The notes: a model not told the origin generated them from the letters alone. Shown: positions 36,086 through 44,754, counted from the stretch's first letter. The stretch is 64,000 bases of DNA from RBG-16-64-43 sp964353865 (GCA_964353865.1 CAYGXJ010000029.1:25306-89305), one strand, 5' to 3'. A program made the numbers and translations.

Positions 36086-37027
36086 TTGACCCGCATCTAC
36101 TTCGCGACCGATGTCCATGGGTCGGAAATCTGCTGGAAGAAGTTCATCAGTGCCGGCAAGTTCTACGAGGCCAATATCCTCATCCTGGGCGGCGACATGA
36201 CCGGCAAGGCCATCATCCCAATCGTGGCCCAGGGCAACGAGAAGTGGAAGGTGACTCTGCTCGACCAGGAGTCGATCCTCGAGGGGCGGGCCGCCGTCGA
36301 CAAGATGGTGCAGACCATTCAGAACCGGGGCTATTACCCCTACGTGACCACGCCGGACGAGGTGGCGCACATCAGCGCGACCCCCGGCCGCTCGGACGAG
36401 ATCTTCCTCGAGGAGGCGCTCAAGGTAGTGCAGCGCTGGCTGGAATACGCGGACTCCAAACTGGCCGGCACCGGCATGCGCTGCTACGTCTGCCCGGGCA
36501 ACGATGACATGATGGAGATCGACCCCGTCCTTCGCGGCTCGAAGGTTGTCGAGATTGTGGAAGGCAGAGTCATTCACCTGGACGAGTATCACGAGATGAT
36601 CTCCACCGGCTGGTCAAACCCCACCCCCTGGAACACCCACCGCGAGGAAAGCGAAGCAGCCCTCAAGGTGCGCATCGAGCCGATGATCGCCGAGCTGAGC
36701 GACGTCCCCAACGCGGTATTCAACCTGCACGCACCGCCCTACGGCAGCGGGCTGGATGAGGCTCCCGAGCTCACCAAGGACATGCGCCCGGCCTACGGCG
36801 GGCGCTCGATCGTACCTGTCGGCAGCAAGACGGTGTTAGAGCTTATTGAGAAGCACAAGCCCCTGCTGGGGCTGTTCGGGCACATTCATGAAGGCAAGGG
36901 CACGCGCAAGTTTGGCCGCACGCTGTGCATCAACCCGGGCAGTATGTACGAGCAGGGCATGCTGGTTGGGGCGGTGGTGGACCTCAAGCCCAAGGCGGTT
37001 GGCAATTACCTGATGGCCACGGGCTGA
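36086..37027 (+). CDS. Calcineurin-type metallophosphoesterase, copy 2
   Basis: 313 residues. Motifs FATDVHGSE, GGDMTG, PGNDDM, NLHAPP and FGHIHEG match copy 1 and the calcineurin-like superfamily, so metal-dependent hydrolysis is expected. The start is TTG at 36086, supported by a GGAGGAGG site 6 bases upstream. It lies between the importer and the second APC permease, repeating the phosphoesterase-permease order of copy 1. The C-terminal text CINPGSMYEQGMLVG matches CVNPGSEYGEGLLRG in copy 1. The substrate is unknown. Confidence 0.85.
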   Translation: MTRIYFATDVHGSEICWKKFISAGKFYEANILILGGDMTGKAIIPIVAQGNEKWKVTLLDQESILEGRAAVDKMVQTIQNRGYYPYVTTPDEVAHISATPGRSDEIFLEEALKVVQRWLEYADSKLAGTGMRCYVCPGNDDMMEIDPVLRGSKVVEIVEGRVIHLDEYHEMISTGWSNPTPWNTHREESEAALKVRIEPMIAELSDVPNAVFNLHAPPYGSGLDEAPELTKDMRPAYGGRSIVPVGSKTVLELIEKHKPLLGLFGHIHEGKGTRKFGRTLCINPGSMYEQGMLVGAVVDLKPKAVGNYLMATG

Positions 37028-37213
37028 TCGGTCCAGGGACCCTGGGCCCGGCAGACGCAGCGACCGGGGAAAGGAGGCGGTTCTCAGTATCTGAGCCAAC
37101 GAGATTTTGTGCGATCAGGGGTTGGTCGTCGCGATTAATAGCACGAGCAACTGTCGACGCAGACCGGCACACCCGGCGGCTCGCGCCGGCAAGTCCTGTA
37201 GAGGAGAATCGCA

Positions 37214-39082
37214 ATGTCCGAAGCCACCCTGTTTGTGCGCAAGGCATCCGGCCTGGTGCGGGCCTGGTCGGTGTTCGATGCCTTTGTCTACGCCACGTTC
37301 TCCATTAACCTCATTACCCTCGGTTTGTTCATCTTCTCCTATTGCTGGTACTTCGGCGGCAACCTGGCCACGGCCATCGTCATGGGTGCCATCTTCACCG
37401 TTTTCGAGGTGGTCGTATACGCCAGCCTGATCTCGATCATGCCGCGTGCCGGCGGCGATTACGTCTGGCAGAGCCGTATTCTCGGACGCGGCCTAGGCTT
37501 CGTCCTCACCGTCACCGGATGGTGGTTCATCCTGTGGCTGTGGGTGCCGCTCTACGGCCAGATACTGACCTACGAGTTCTTCACGCCGATCCTCGGCATC
37601 CTCGGCCTGAAGGACGCCGCGCTGTGGTTCACGAACGACAAGATTGGCCTGCTGGTGGGCATGCTCAGCGTGTGCGCCCTGGTGTTCGTGTACATTGGGG
37701 TCGGCATGAAGTGGTATGCGCGCATCCAGAAGTTCTGCTTCTGGGGCGGCGTGGTCGGGCTGCTGGCGGTCTTCGGCCTGCTGCTCTTCGGCAACAACGC
37801 CGGATTCATTGCCGCCTTCAACGCGGCTGCCCCCAAGTTCGGCGCGGCGCCGGGCGATACCTACAGCGCCATTCTCGCGGCGGGCGATGTGGCGGGCACC
37901 ATTCCGGGCTCGCTGTGGCCGCTCGCGATCGGGGCGAGTATTGCTCTTGTGCCCATGCTCACCTTCTTTAACCTGTGGCCGAACTGGGGCTCCACCCTGT
38001 ACGGTGAAGTGCGCGGCGCCTCCGACTACAAGCGCAACTTCTGGGGCATGACCTCGGCCATCATCGTCACCACCGTGCTGGGCGTGATCTTCGCCCTGCT
38101 CATCGGCAAGACGCTGGGCTGGGACTTCTACCAGAAGGCCAACGGGGCCTTCTGGAGCAACATCTTCTACGGCACCTCTACGCCGCTGCCGATCTGGCCC
38201 TACCCGGCGCTGTTCGCGGCCTTCATGGTCAAGAGTCCGGCCATCCAGTTCATCATCGTGCTGCTGATGAGCCTGTGGTGGTTCGGCTGGTCGGGCACGG
38301 TGTTCCTCAGCTCCACCCGTGTCATCTTCGCCGCGGCCTTCGATCGCATGCTGCCCGAGTGGGCCTCCAAGGTCGATGAGCGCACCAAGACCCCGGTCAA
38401 CGCGCTGCTCCTGATGGTCGTCCCCTCGGTGATCATCTCGATCATGTACGCCTTCAACTGGCTCAGCTTCCGCACCCTGGTGCTGGATGCCACGGTGGTT
38501 ATCGCGATTACCTTCTGGGGCTCCACTCTCGCGGCCACCATCCTGCCCTGGCGCCAGAAGGCGATGTTTGATGGTTCGCCGATCGCCAAGAACCGGGTAT
38601 CGGGCTGGCTGAGTTGGCTGGTCATGCTGGCCTACCTGGTGGGCGCGGCGTATCTGATCTTCACCTCCTTCAAGTACGCCTGGGCAATCATCGGCGGCAT
38701 GGGAGCCGTCGGCGCCAACTGGCTCACCTGGGCCATCGTGATCTTGCTCGGGGTGCTGACGGTGATCAACGCGGCGGTCCTGGTGTGGGTTCTGTACTAC
38801 GTCGGCAAGCGCATCGTCGTGGGCGAGAAGATGCCGCTGGTGACTCTGTCAGGGCTGATCTTCTTGTTCTTCCTCGACTGGTTGCTGGTCGTGTGGTTCT
38901 GGGATCCCACCACCGCGGATGGCGTAGCAAGCTATGGCATCGGCTGGTCGAACGTGACCTCGATGGCGTTCATGGTGCTGAACTACCTGCTGGCGGCGGC
39001 GATATACTTCGGCTTCAACGCCTACCGCAAGCGCCAGGGCGTCAACGTCGATATGCTGTTCAAGGAAATCCCGGTCGAGTAA
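37214..39082 (+). CDS. APC-family amino acid/amine permease, copy 2
   Basis: 622 residues, about 12-14 membrane helices. The start has FVRKASGLVRAWSVFDAF, and helix-2 text is IMPRAGGDYVWQSRI. It is about 80 residues longer than copy 1, with an extra loop around NAAAPKFGAAPGDTYSA and a longer C-terminal region. It ends in YRKRQGVNVDMLFKEIPVE, which resembles the copy 1 tail. A GAGGAGA site precedes the ATG. It is the transporter of the second module, probably for the same kind of amino compound or a related one. Confidence 0.87.
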   Translation: MSEATLFVRKASGLVRAWSVFDAFVYATFSINLITLGLFIFSYCWYFGGNLATAIVMGAIFTVFEVVVYASLISIMPRAGGDYVWQSRILGRGLGFVLTVTGWWFILWLWVPLYGQILTYEFFTPILGILGLKDAALWFTNDKIGLLVGMLSVCALVFVYIGVGMKWYARIQKFCFWGGVVGLLAVFGLLLFGNNAGFIAAFNAAAPKFGAAPGDTYSAILAAGDVAGTIPGSLWPLAIGASIALVPMLTFFNLWPNWGSTLYGEVRGASDYKRNFWGMTSAIIVTTVLGVIFALLIGKTLGWDFYQKANGAFWSNIFYGTSTPLPIWPYPALFAAFMVKSPAIQFIIVLLMSLWWFGWSGTVFLSSTRVIFAAAFDRMLPEWASKVDERTKTPVNALLLMVVPSVIISIMYAFNWLSFRTLVLDATVVIAITFWGSTLAATILPWRQKAMFDGSPIAKNRVSGWLSWLVMLAYLVGAAYLIFTSFKYAWAIIGGMGAVGANWLTWAIVILLGVLTVINAAVLVWVLYYVGKRIVVGEKMPLVTLSGLIFLFFLDWLLVVWFWDPTTADGVASYGIGWSNVTSMAFMVLNYLLAAAIYFGFNAYRKRQGVNVDMLFKEIPVE

Positions 39083-39105
39083 GACGAGCGCATAGAGTCA
39101 TCCGA

Positions 39106-39229
39106 CCCTCGGCGGGCACCCGCCCGCCGAGGGCTGCGCTCGGTAAGCGATAACCACGGCCCAGGGTGGGCCGTGGCACACTTCCGGGGAGGGAAGGGCG
39201 GACAGGCTCAGGCGAGCTGACCGCCCTTC
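39106..39229. other. Row of three hairpins after permease copy 2
   Basis: CCCTCGGCGGG / CCCGCCGAGGG (39106-39133), CCACGGCCC / GGGCCGTGG (39154-39176) and GAAGGGCGG / CCGCCCTTC (39193-39229, with an inner GCTC/GAGC stem). They lie in tandem in the gap before the phosphodiesterase gene. The last one is followed by CGTTTGTG and may terminate transcription. The row may also be a structured RNA element. Confidence 0.6.
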
Positions 39230-39337
39230 GTTTGTGACTCCCGGGCGTCGCCAGGCTGCGCGATGAACCAGTACAATGCGTGCGGCGCGAGGCTCAACAG
39301 GCGGCACTGAATAGAACCCGGATTGGGAGAAGTCTTG

Positions 39338-40150
39338 ATGGCCAAAGTTGTGCTGGTGGTGAGCGATGGTTTACGCGACGATACCGCGCGCGAACAGATG
39401 GGCTATCTGTGGCACCTGGTGGAAACCCGCCAGGCGACGCGCTACACGGTGATCGCCGAGCTGCCCACGATGTCGCGGCCGCTGTATGAAACGATCTGCA
39501 CCGGTACCCCGGTCAGCACGCACGGCGTCACGAGCAACCTGGTGGTGCGGCGCTCGACCATGCCCAACCTGTTTGGCCAGGCGGTGAAGCACAAGCGCAC
39601 AACCGCTGCGGCTGCCTACTACTGGTTTTCCGAGTTGTATATCCGTGCCCCGTACGACTTCATCGCCGACCGCGAGACAGACGACCCGCAGCAGATCATC
39701 CAGCACGGGCGCTTCTACTTCGACGACCCGACTCCCGACCGCGAGGTGTTTGCGATGGGCGCCCACCTCATCCGCCGCTTTGTGCCGGATTTCGTCTTGA
39801 TACACCCCATGGGCATGGACCACATGGGTGAGACGCACGGCTCGGATTCGCCCGAGTACCGCAACAATGCCATCTTCCAGGATGTCATCCTGGCGACGCT
39901 CATCCCGCAGTGGAGGCAGGCCGGCTATACAGTGCTGGTCACCGCCGACCACGGCATCACAAATGACCGCATGCACGGCGGCATCCTGCCCGGCAACCGC
40001 AACGTCCCTCTGTATATTCTCGCGTCGCAGGGAAAGGGCAGCGGGGCGATCGCCGCGCCGGCCGCCCAATTGCAGCTTGCGCCCACGGTGTGCAAACTGC
40101 TCGGCGTGCCTATTCCCGCAACCATGAAGAGCCCGGCCCTGCGTCTGTAG
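39338..40150 (+). CDS. Alkaline-phosphatase-superfamily nucleotide pyrophosphatase/phosphodiesterase-like protein
   Basis: 270 residues. The metal and nucleophile motifs fit type I phosphodiesterases: VVSDGLRDD at the N-terminus, LPTMSRPLYETICTGTPVS with the nucleophile position filled by Ser, then HPMGMDHMGETHG and TADHGI. The size is short for the superfamily but covers the catalytic core. ATG 39338 has a GGGAGA site 7 bases upstream; an earlier TTG at 39323 is less likely. It may cleave a phosphodiester, phosphonate ester or phosphonoacetate-type substrate brought in by the neighbouring importer. Confidence 0.82.
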   Translation: MAKVVLVVSDGLRDDTAREQMGYLWHLVETRQATRYTVIAELPTMSRPLYETICTGTPVSTHGVTSNLVVRRSTMPNLFGQAVKHKRTTAAAAYYWFSELYIRAPYDFIADRETDDPQQIIQHGRFYFDDPTPDREVFAMGAHLIRRFVPDFVLIHPMGMDHMGETHGSDSPEYRNNAIFQDVILATLIPQWRQAGYTVLVTADHGITNDRMHGGILPGNRNVPLYILASQGKGSGAIAAPAAQLQLAPTVCKLLGVPIPATMKSPALRL

Positions 40151-40210
40151 GCCGGCCTTCACATCTTCGCCCGCCGGACGCAGCGGCGGGAGCCCCGAGG
40201 ACATTCACGC

Positions 40211-41671
40211 ATGACAACGACCTACGCAACCTTTCTGACTAGCGATGATCTGCGCCAGGTGCACGAGGCCTCGCTGGAGATTCTCGAACGCGTGGGTATG
40301 CTGGTGCGCAACGAGAAAGCGCACGCCCTCTTCGCGCGCCACGGGTGTCTGACCCAGGCAGGCAGCCCGCTGGTGAAATTTCCGCGCAGGGTGATCGAGG
40401 AATTCCGCGCGAGTATGCCGCCCACCTTCACTTTCCACGCGCGCGATCCGCGCTTCGACCGCACCCTGCCGAAGGATGCGCCAGTGATCATCACCGGCAG
40501 TTCGGCGCCGAACCTGATCGACCCGGTCACCGGCAAGGAGCGGCGCGCGACCTCGGAGGACATTGCCCGCATTGCGCGGCTGGTCAACGAGCTGCCGGGC
40601 TACGACGTGTTCTCGATTTCGACCATGGCGGAAGATGCAGCGCCGGGTTACTACAGCCTGGCGCGCCTGATGCCCACGCTGAAGAACTGCCTCAAGCCCC
40701 TACGCATCAGTTCGCTGGATGAAGAAGATGCCGGCCGCACGCTGCGCCTGGGCGCTCTGGTCGCCGGCAGCGAGGCGGCTTACCGCAACCATCCTTTCAT
40801 CACGCATCACACCTGCCCGGTCGTTTCGCCACTCACCTTCGACGTGGATTCGACCGAGATGCTGCTCTACTACGTCGAGCGCGGTTACCCGTATTACGGT
40901 TCGATCGTACCCAACGCCGGGTTGACCTCGCCCATGTCGCTGCCGGCCACCCTGGCCCAGGGCAACGCGGAATTCCTGGCCTACGCCGCGCTGACCGAGA
41001 TGGTGAAGCCCGGCAGCCCGCTTATCTACAGCACGCTGCCGACCGTGGCCGATATGCGCACGGGTGCCTATGCCCCAGGCGGCATTGAGTGTGCCATGCT
41101 GCACATGGGATTCGCCCAGATGGCCCGCTTCTACAATGTGCCGTGCGGCGGCTACATCGGGTTGACCAACTCGAAGATCAACGATGCCCAGGCGGGTTAC
41201 GAGACTGGCATGTCGGTCGTCGCCGGGCTGATGGGCGGCGTGGGCATGTTCAACATGTCGGGGCTCCTGGATTCGCTGCTGGCCTTCGACTTCGCCAAGG
41301 CCGTCATCGACGATGAGATTGCCATGATGCTGCGGCGCCTCGGGCGCGGGTTCGAGTTCGCGCCCGCGGAAATGGCGCTGGACGTGCTTGCCGAAGTGGG
41401 CCCAGGGGGCACCTTCATGTTCCACGAGCACACCGTGGAGCACATGCGCAGCGCGAACTACGTCCCGATGCTGGCGGACCGCGACCCGCGCGAAAGGTGG
41501 GCCGAGCAAGGCGGGCTCGATACCCAGGCGCGTGCTATGCAGCGGGTTCGCCAGATTCTCACCCGCGAGTACGACTCCTGTCTGGCGCCAGAAATCGAGG
41601 CGCGCATCCGCGCCGAATTCAAAGACATGGTGCGCGGCGATTGCCTGCCGCCGGCCGAGTGGGCAAAGTAG
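40211..41671 (+). CDS. MttB-family (trimethylamine/betaine) methyltransferase, non-pyrrolysine
   Basis: 486 residues of the MttB superfamily. The body runs without an in-frame TAG, so this is the pyrrolysine-free branch that includes glycine-betaine methyltransferase (MtgB). Typical text is HPFITHHTCPVVSPLTFDVD and SLPATLAQGNAEFLAYAALT. These enzymes move a methyl group from a quaternary amine to a corrinoid protein. No corrinoid-binding protein (MtgC/MttC) and no corrinoid:THF methyltransferase is in the window, so the acceptor must lie elsewhere or the protein has another acceptor. It sits in the same direction and 60 bases after the phosphodiesterase gene. Confidence 0.9.
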   Translation: MTTTYATFLTSDDLRQVHEASLEILERVGMLVRNEKAHALFARHGCLTQAGSPLVKFPRRVIEEFRASMPPTFTFHARDPRFDRTLPKDAPVIITGSSAPNLIDPVTGKERRATSEDIARIARLVNELPGYDVFSISTMAEDAAPGYYSLARLMPTLKNCLKPLRISSLDEEDAGRTLRLGALVAGSEAAYRNHPFITHHTCPVVSPLTFDVDSTEMLLYYVERGYPYYGSIVPNAGLTSPMSLPATLAQGNAEFLAYAALTEMVKPGSPLIYSTLPTVADMRTGAYAPGGIECAMLHMGFAQMARFYNVPCGGYIGLTNSKINDAQAGYETGMSVVAGLMGGVGMFNMSGLLDSLLAFDFAKAVIDDEIAMMLRRLGRGFEFAPAEMALDVLAEVGPGGTFMFHEHTVEHMRSANYVPMLADRDPRERWAEQGGLDTQARAMQRVRQILTREYDSCLAPEIEARIRAEFKDMVRGDCLPPAEWAK

Positions 41672-41751
41672 CCGCACGGCTGCCACTGCACGCATCGATC
41701 GCCGGGCCGTCCTGGGCCGGCCCGGTTAGCCACTGAGGGAGTTCCGCCAGC

Positions 41752-42618
41752 GTGTCGCCACTCAGCCTGGCCCTGCTGCTGCTTTCAGCCTGCGTGCATG
41801 TGGTGGCGCACGTGGCGCTCAAACGCGGCCGCGACCGCACTGCGCTCATGTGGTGGTTCATGGCCTGGGGCACGCTGCTGTATCTGCCGGTCGTGTTTCT
41901 GGTGCGCCGTCCACTGCTGCCCGATACCTGGATGTGGATCGCCCTGAGCTCTGTCTTCGAAGCCGGCTACTTTTGGGCCATCGCCCAGGCCTACCGCGGC
42001 GGCGATCTGTCAACGGTCTATCCACTGGCGCGAGGCGTGGCGCCGATGTTCTTGCTCATTTGGTCGGGGCTGGTGTTGCGCGAACGACTGACGGTGTGGG
42101 GGATCGCCGGTGTGGCCCTGATCGCCGTTGGACTGTACCTGGCGAATCTTTCACACCTCGGGGACTGGAGCGAACCCTGGCGGGCGTTGCGCCGGTCCGC
42201 GCCGCGCTGGGCGCTGGCCGCCGGATTCTTCACCTCGCTCTACACCGCAGTCGATAAGGTGGGCATCCGCGGCGTTGACCCGCTTCTCTACACGTACCTG
42301 GCTCTCGCGACCACCACGCTGTGGCTCACGCCGCTGACCCTTCTGCGCGTGGGCTGGCAGGGATTGAGACGCGAACTGAGCGTTTCGCGCTGGGCGGCGC
42401 CCTTGGCCGGCCTCACCACCCTGGCCGCCTACGCGCTCGTGCTGTACGCCATGCAGTTGGGCACGCCCGCCGGCTATGCGGGCGCGGTGCGCGAGGTGAG
42501 CGTCGTCCTCGGGGCGGGCATCGGGGTGTGGGTTTTTCGCGAGAGGGGCGGTCCGGTGCGCGTTGTGGGCGCGGCGCTGGTGGCGGCCGGGGTGGTGGTC
42601 ATCGGGCTGCTCGGGTAG
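41752..42618 (+). CDS. EamA/DMT-family small-molecule transporter
   Basis: 288 residues with about ten membrane helices in two EamA repeats (for example FEAGYFWAIAQAYRGGDLST with the pattern of repeat one, and LVLYAMQLGTPAGYAGAVRE of repeat two). The start is GTG at 41752, with a GAGGGAG site upstream. The family exports amino acids, purines or other metabolites. It ends the plus-strand cluster at a strong terminator, so it may remove a waste or overflow product of the pathway. Confidence 0.88.
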   Translation: MSPLSLALLLLSACVHVVAHVALKRGRDRTALMWWFMAWGTLLYLPVVFLVRRPLLPDTWMWIALSSVFEAGYFWAIAQAYRGGDLSTVYPLARGVAPMFLLIWSGLVLRERLTVWGIAGVALIAVGLYLANLSHLGDWSEPWRALRRSAPRWALAAGFFTSLYTAVDKVGIRGVDPLLYTYLALATTTLWLTPLTLLRVGWQGLRRELSVSRWAAPLAGLTTLAAYALVLYAMQLGTPAGYAGAVREVSVVLGAGIGVWVFRERGGPVRVVGAALVAAGVVVIGLLG

Positions 42619-42674
42619 GCGGCGTGGGGTGAGCGGCGCGATGCGCCGGGCACAAGATCGACCGGCCCCAAACG

Positions 42675-42704
42675 AAACCAGCAGGCCTCGGCCTGCTGGT
42701 TTTT
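42675..42704. terminator. Bidirectional terminator, end of the catabolic cluster
   Basis: AACCAGCAGGC, loop CTCG, GCCTGCTGGTT, then TTTT. An A run on the left lets it work in the other direction for the aminotransferase gene. Confidence 0.9.
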
Positions 42705-42724
42705 GATTCGCGTGCCGCGCGAGT

Positions 42725-43825
42725 TTACGCGCCGTAGAACTCGCGCGCCGCCTTGACCATCATGTCGTTCTCTTCCTTGCTGCCGATGGTCAGGCGCCAC
42801 CAGCCGTCGCGCCCGTACATGTCTTCCTGCCCGCGCAGGATGATGCCCTTCTTCAGAGCGAAGTCGATCAGGTCCTTGCCCTTCTTGCCGCTGTCGGTGC
42901 CGTCGAAGAGCATGTAGTTGCCGTAGGAGTGGAAGACCCGCAGGCCCTTGATCGTGCCCAACTGCTCCTCGAACATCTCGATCGACATGTTGTTGTGCTC
43001 GACGCGCGTCTTCAGTCCATCGGTATCTTCGAAGGCCGCCAGCGCCGCCCACATCGGGATGGTCCCCACATTCCACGGGATGAGAGCGGCCGCCAACTGG
43101 TCGATGACCGGTTTGGCCGCCAGGCAGTAGCCGAAGCGCAGGCCGGCCAGGCCGTAGGCCTTGGAGAGCGTGCGCGTGATGATGACGTTCTCGTACTTCT
43201 TGGTTAGCGCCACCTGCGACTTGCCCAGGCCGGCGAACTCGACGTAGGCCTCGTCCACGATGAAGGGCAGGCCCTTCTCCGCGATCGTGACAAACGCATC
43301 GGCCTCCATGAAGTTGCCGGTGGGGTTGTTCGGGTTGGCGATGACGATGGCCTTGGTCTTGGGCGTGATGGCGCCCAGCACGGCCTGCGGATCGAAACGC
43401 AGCTCGCCCTCTTTGTAGACCATGGGCACCGACACCAGCTTGCCGCCCACCACTAGGCAGCGCAGTTTGTAGATACCGAAGCAGGGTGTGTGCTGGATTA
43501 GCTCGTCGCCCGGACCGATCAGGCTGCGCCAGATCATGTCGTAGATCTCGCTCGAGCCGTTGCCCAGCATCACATTCTCGGGTCCGGCCAGGCCGTTGAT
43601 CTCGGCGATCTTGGCGCGCACCATCAGCCCCTGATCCGGGTAGCGGTTGGCCATGCGCCCGTATTTCTGGATGGCCGCCTCCACCTTGGCGGAGGGCGGC
43701 AGAGGATTCTCGTTCGACATCATGCGTTTGAGGGCGGGCTTCTGCCAGGCCAGCTCGATGTGCGAGGAGATGTACATCTCCTGACCTTTCATCCACGGGA
43801 CGTAGAACTCTTCCATCTTCTTCAT
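42725..43825 (-). CDS. Class I/II PLP aminotransferase (HisC-like)
   Basis: 366 residues; the start at 43825 is fixed by an AAGGAG site 7 bases upstream, although the reading frame is open further. HisC-type text is evident: ANPNNPTGNF, FIVDEAYVEFAG, and the Schiff-base lysine in ITRTLSKAYGLAGLRFGYCL. The substrate specificity of this family is broad (histidinol-phosphate, aromatic or other amino acids). It follows the GntR regulator by 64 bases in one transcription unit, so it is likely part of the amine or amino-acid response that GntR controls rather than histidine synthesis; no his gene is nearby. Confidence 0.88.
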   Translation of the reverse strand: MKKMEEFYVPWMKGQEMYISSHIELAWQKPALKRMMSNENPLPPSAKVEAAIQKYGRMANRYPDQGLMVRAKIAEINGLAGPENVMLGNGSSEIYDMIWRSLIGPGDELIQHTPCFGIYKLRCLVVGGKLVSVPMVYKEGELRFDPQAVLGAITPKTKAIVIANPNNPTGNFMEADAFVTIAEKGLPFIVDEAYVEFAGLGKSQVALTKKYENVIITRTLSKAYGLAGLRFGYCLAAKPVIDQLAAALIPWNVGTIPMWAALAAFEDTDGLKTRVEHNNMSIEMFEEQLGTIKGLRVFHSYGNYMLFDGTDSGKKGKDLIDFALKKGIILRGQEDMYGRDGWWRLTIGSKEENDMMVKAAREFYGA

Positions 43826-43889
43826 GAGGCAACTCCTTGGGTGGGGTGAGCGCGCGAGGCGCCTTTGAGCCTGAGCTGGGACCGGTGCC

Positions 43890-44678
43890 TCAGGTGCGGG
43901 CCGCCGGCGCCAGCAATTCCCGTCGATACTGACCGGCTTCGACTTTGAACACGTAGCGATCGCCACGATAGTACGACTGCAAAACCTCCAGGCATTGGTT
44001 TTGTGAGGTATAGGCCAGGCTCTCCAGGAACATGCAGGGCACCTCCTGGCTGATGCCGAGCTTGAGAGCCACCTGTTTGGTGGGGCGAACGGCGCGCAGG
44101 GTCTGCGTCGAGTGGTGAAGGTCCGCTCCGAATTCGTTGACCAGCAGTTGATAGAGCGAGCCGCGCAGGTCCATCTCCAGCAGGCGTCCGAAATCGCGGA
44201 AGCTGTAATGTGAACGCTCGAGAACCAACGGCACCTTCTCGGCAATGCGCAGCCGCTCGATGCGCACCACCCAGTCGCCCGGCCCGAGCGCCATGCGCGC
44301 CGCCACCTCCCCCGGCGCTTTGACCTTCTCCTTCGACAGGATCGTGTCTTCGATCTCAACGGCATGGCGCTGGAAGTCATCGACGAAGCTGGTCATGCGC
44401 CCGAGCTGGTGCGTGGGCAAAAGCGCCGTGCCGCGCACCACGAAATTGCCGATGCCCTTGCGCTTCTCGACCAGCCCGCTTTGCACGAGGAGTGCAATCG
44501 CCTGGCGCACGGTGTTGCGGTTGAGCCGGAACTGCCGCGCCAGCTGGCTTTCGGAGGGCAGTTTGGCCCCCACGGCAAACTGGCGCTCAACGATCTTGGC
44601 CTCGGCCCAATTGGCGAGCTGCAGGTAGATCGGCAGCGGGCTGGAGCGATCGAAGGGGTCGGGCGGCTCTGTATACAT
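43890..44678 (-). CDS. GntR-family regulator, HutC subfamily (UTRA domain)
   Basis: 262 residues. The N-terminal GntR winged helix has LPSESQLARQFRLNRNTVRQ and the C-terminal UTRA ligand-binding domain follows, with PLVLERSHYSFRDFGRLLEM and VPCMFLESLAYTSQNQ as in HutC/PhnF types. UTRA binds small amino-acid, sugar or phosphonate-like effectors. The start codon lies inside its own operator region, and the -10 box is 10 bases upstream, so the mRNA is nearly leaderless and the gene is autoregulated. It is first in an operon with the HisC-like aminotransferase. Confidence 0.92.
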   Translation of the reverse strand: MYTEPPDPFDRSSPLPIYLQLANWAEAKIVERQFAVGAKLPSESQLARQFRLNRNTVRQAIALLVQSGLVEKRKGIGNFVVRGTALLPTHQLGRMTSFVDDFQRHAVEIEDTILSKEKVKAPGEVAARMALGPGDWVVRIERLRIAEKVPLVLERSHYSFRDFGRLLEMDLRGSLYQLLVNEFGADLHHSTQTLRAVRPTKQVALKLGISQEVPCMFLESLAYTSQNQCLEVLQSYYRGDRYVFKVEAGQYRRELLAPAART

Positions 44679-44687
44679 GTGTATACA
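44670..44687. promoter_or_regulatory. Tandem GntR operator overlapping the gntR-like start codon
   Basis: TGTATACA, two bases TG, TGTATACA: two 8-base palindromes whose centres are 10 bases apart, one helical turn. A shorter TGTACA palindrome lies just beyond (44690-44695). HutC-type regulators bind GT-TA-AC palindromes of this kind. The first unit includes the gntR-like ATG. Confidence 0.75.
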
Positions 44688-44715
44688 ATTGTACAGCAGC
44701 GCGGGGAGTTGTCAA
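44688..44715 (-). promoter_or_regulatory. Promoter of the gntR-like/aminotransferase operon
   Basis: On the minus strand TTGACA (44710-44715), a 16-base spacer and TACAAT (44688-44693). The -10 box abuts the operator, so a bound regulator would block the promoter. Confidence 0.8.
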
Positions 44716-44754
44716 ACTGCGCAGGCTGGGCGGCGGGCGGCGGGCGACTTGGGA

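Noticed and set aside
40211..41671. Possible pyrrolysine enzyme because of the MttB family
   Set aside because: The frame has no internal TAG, so it is the pyrrolysine-free branch.
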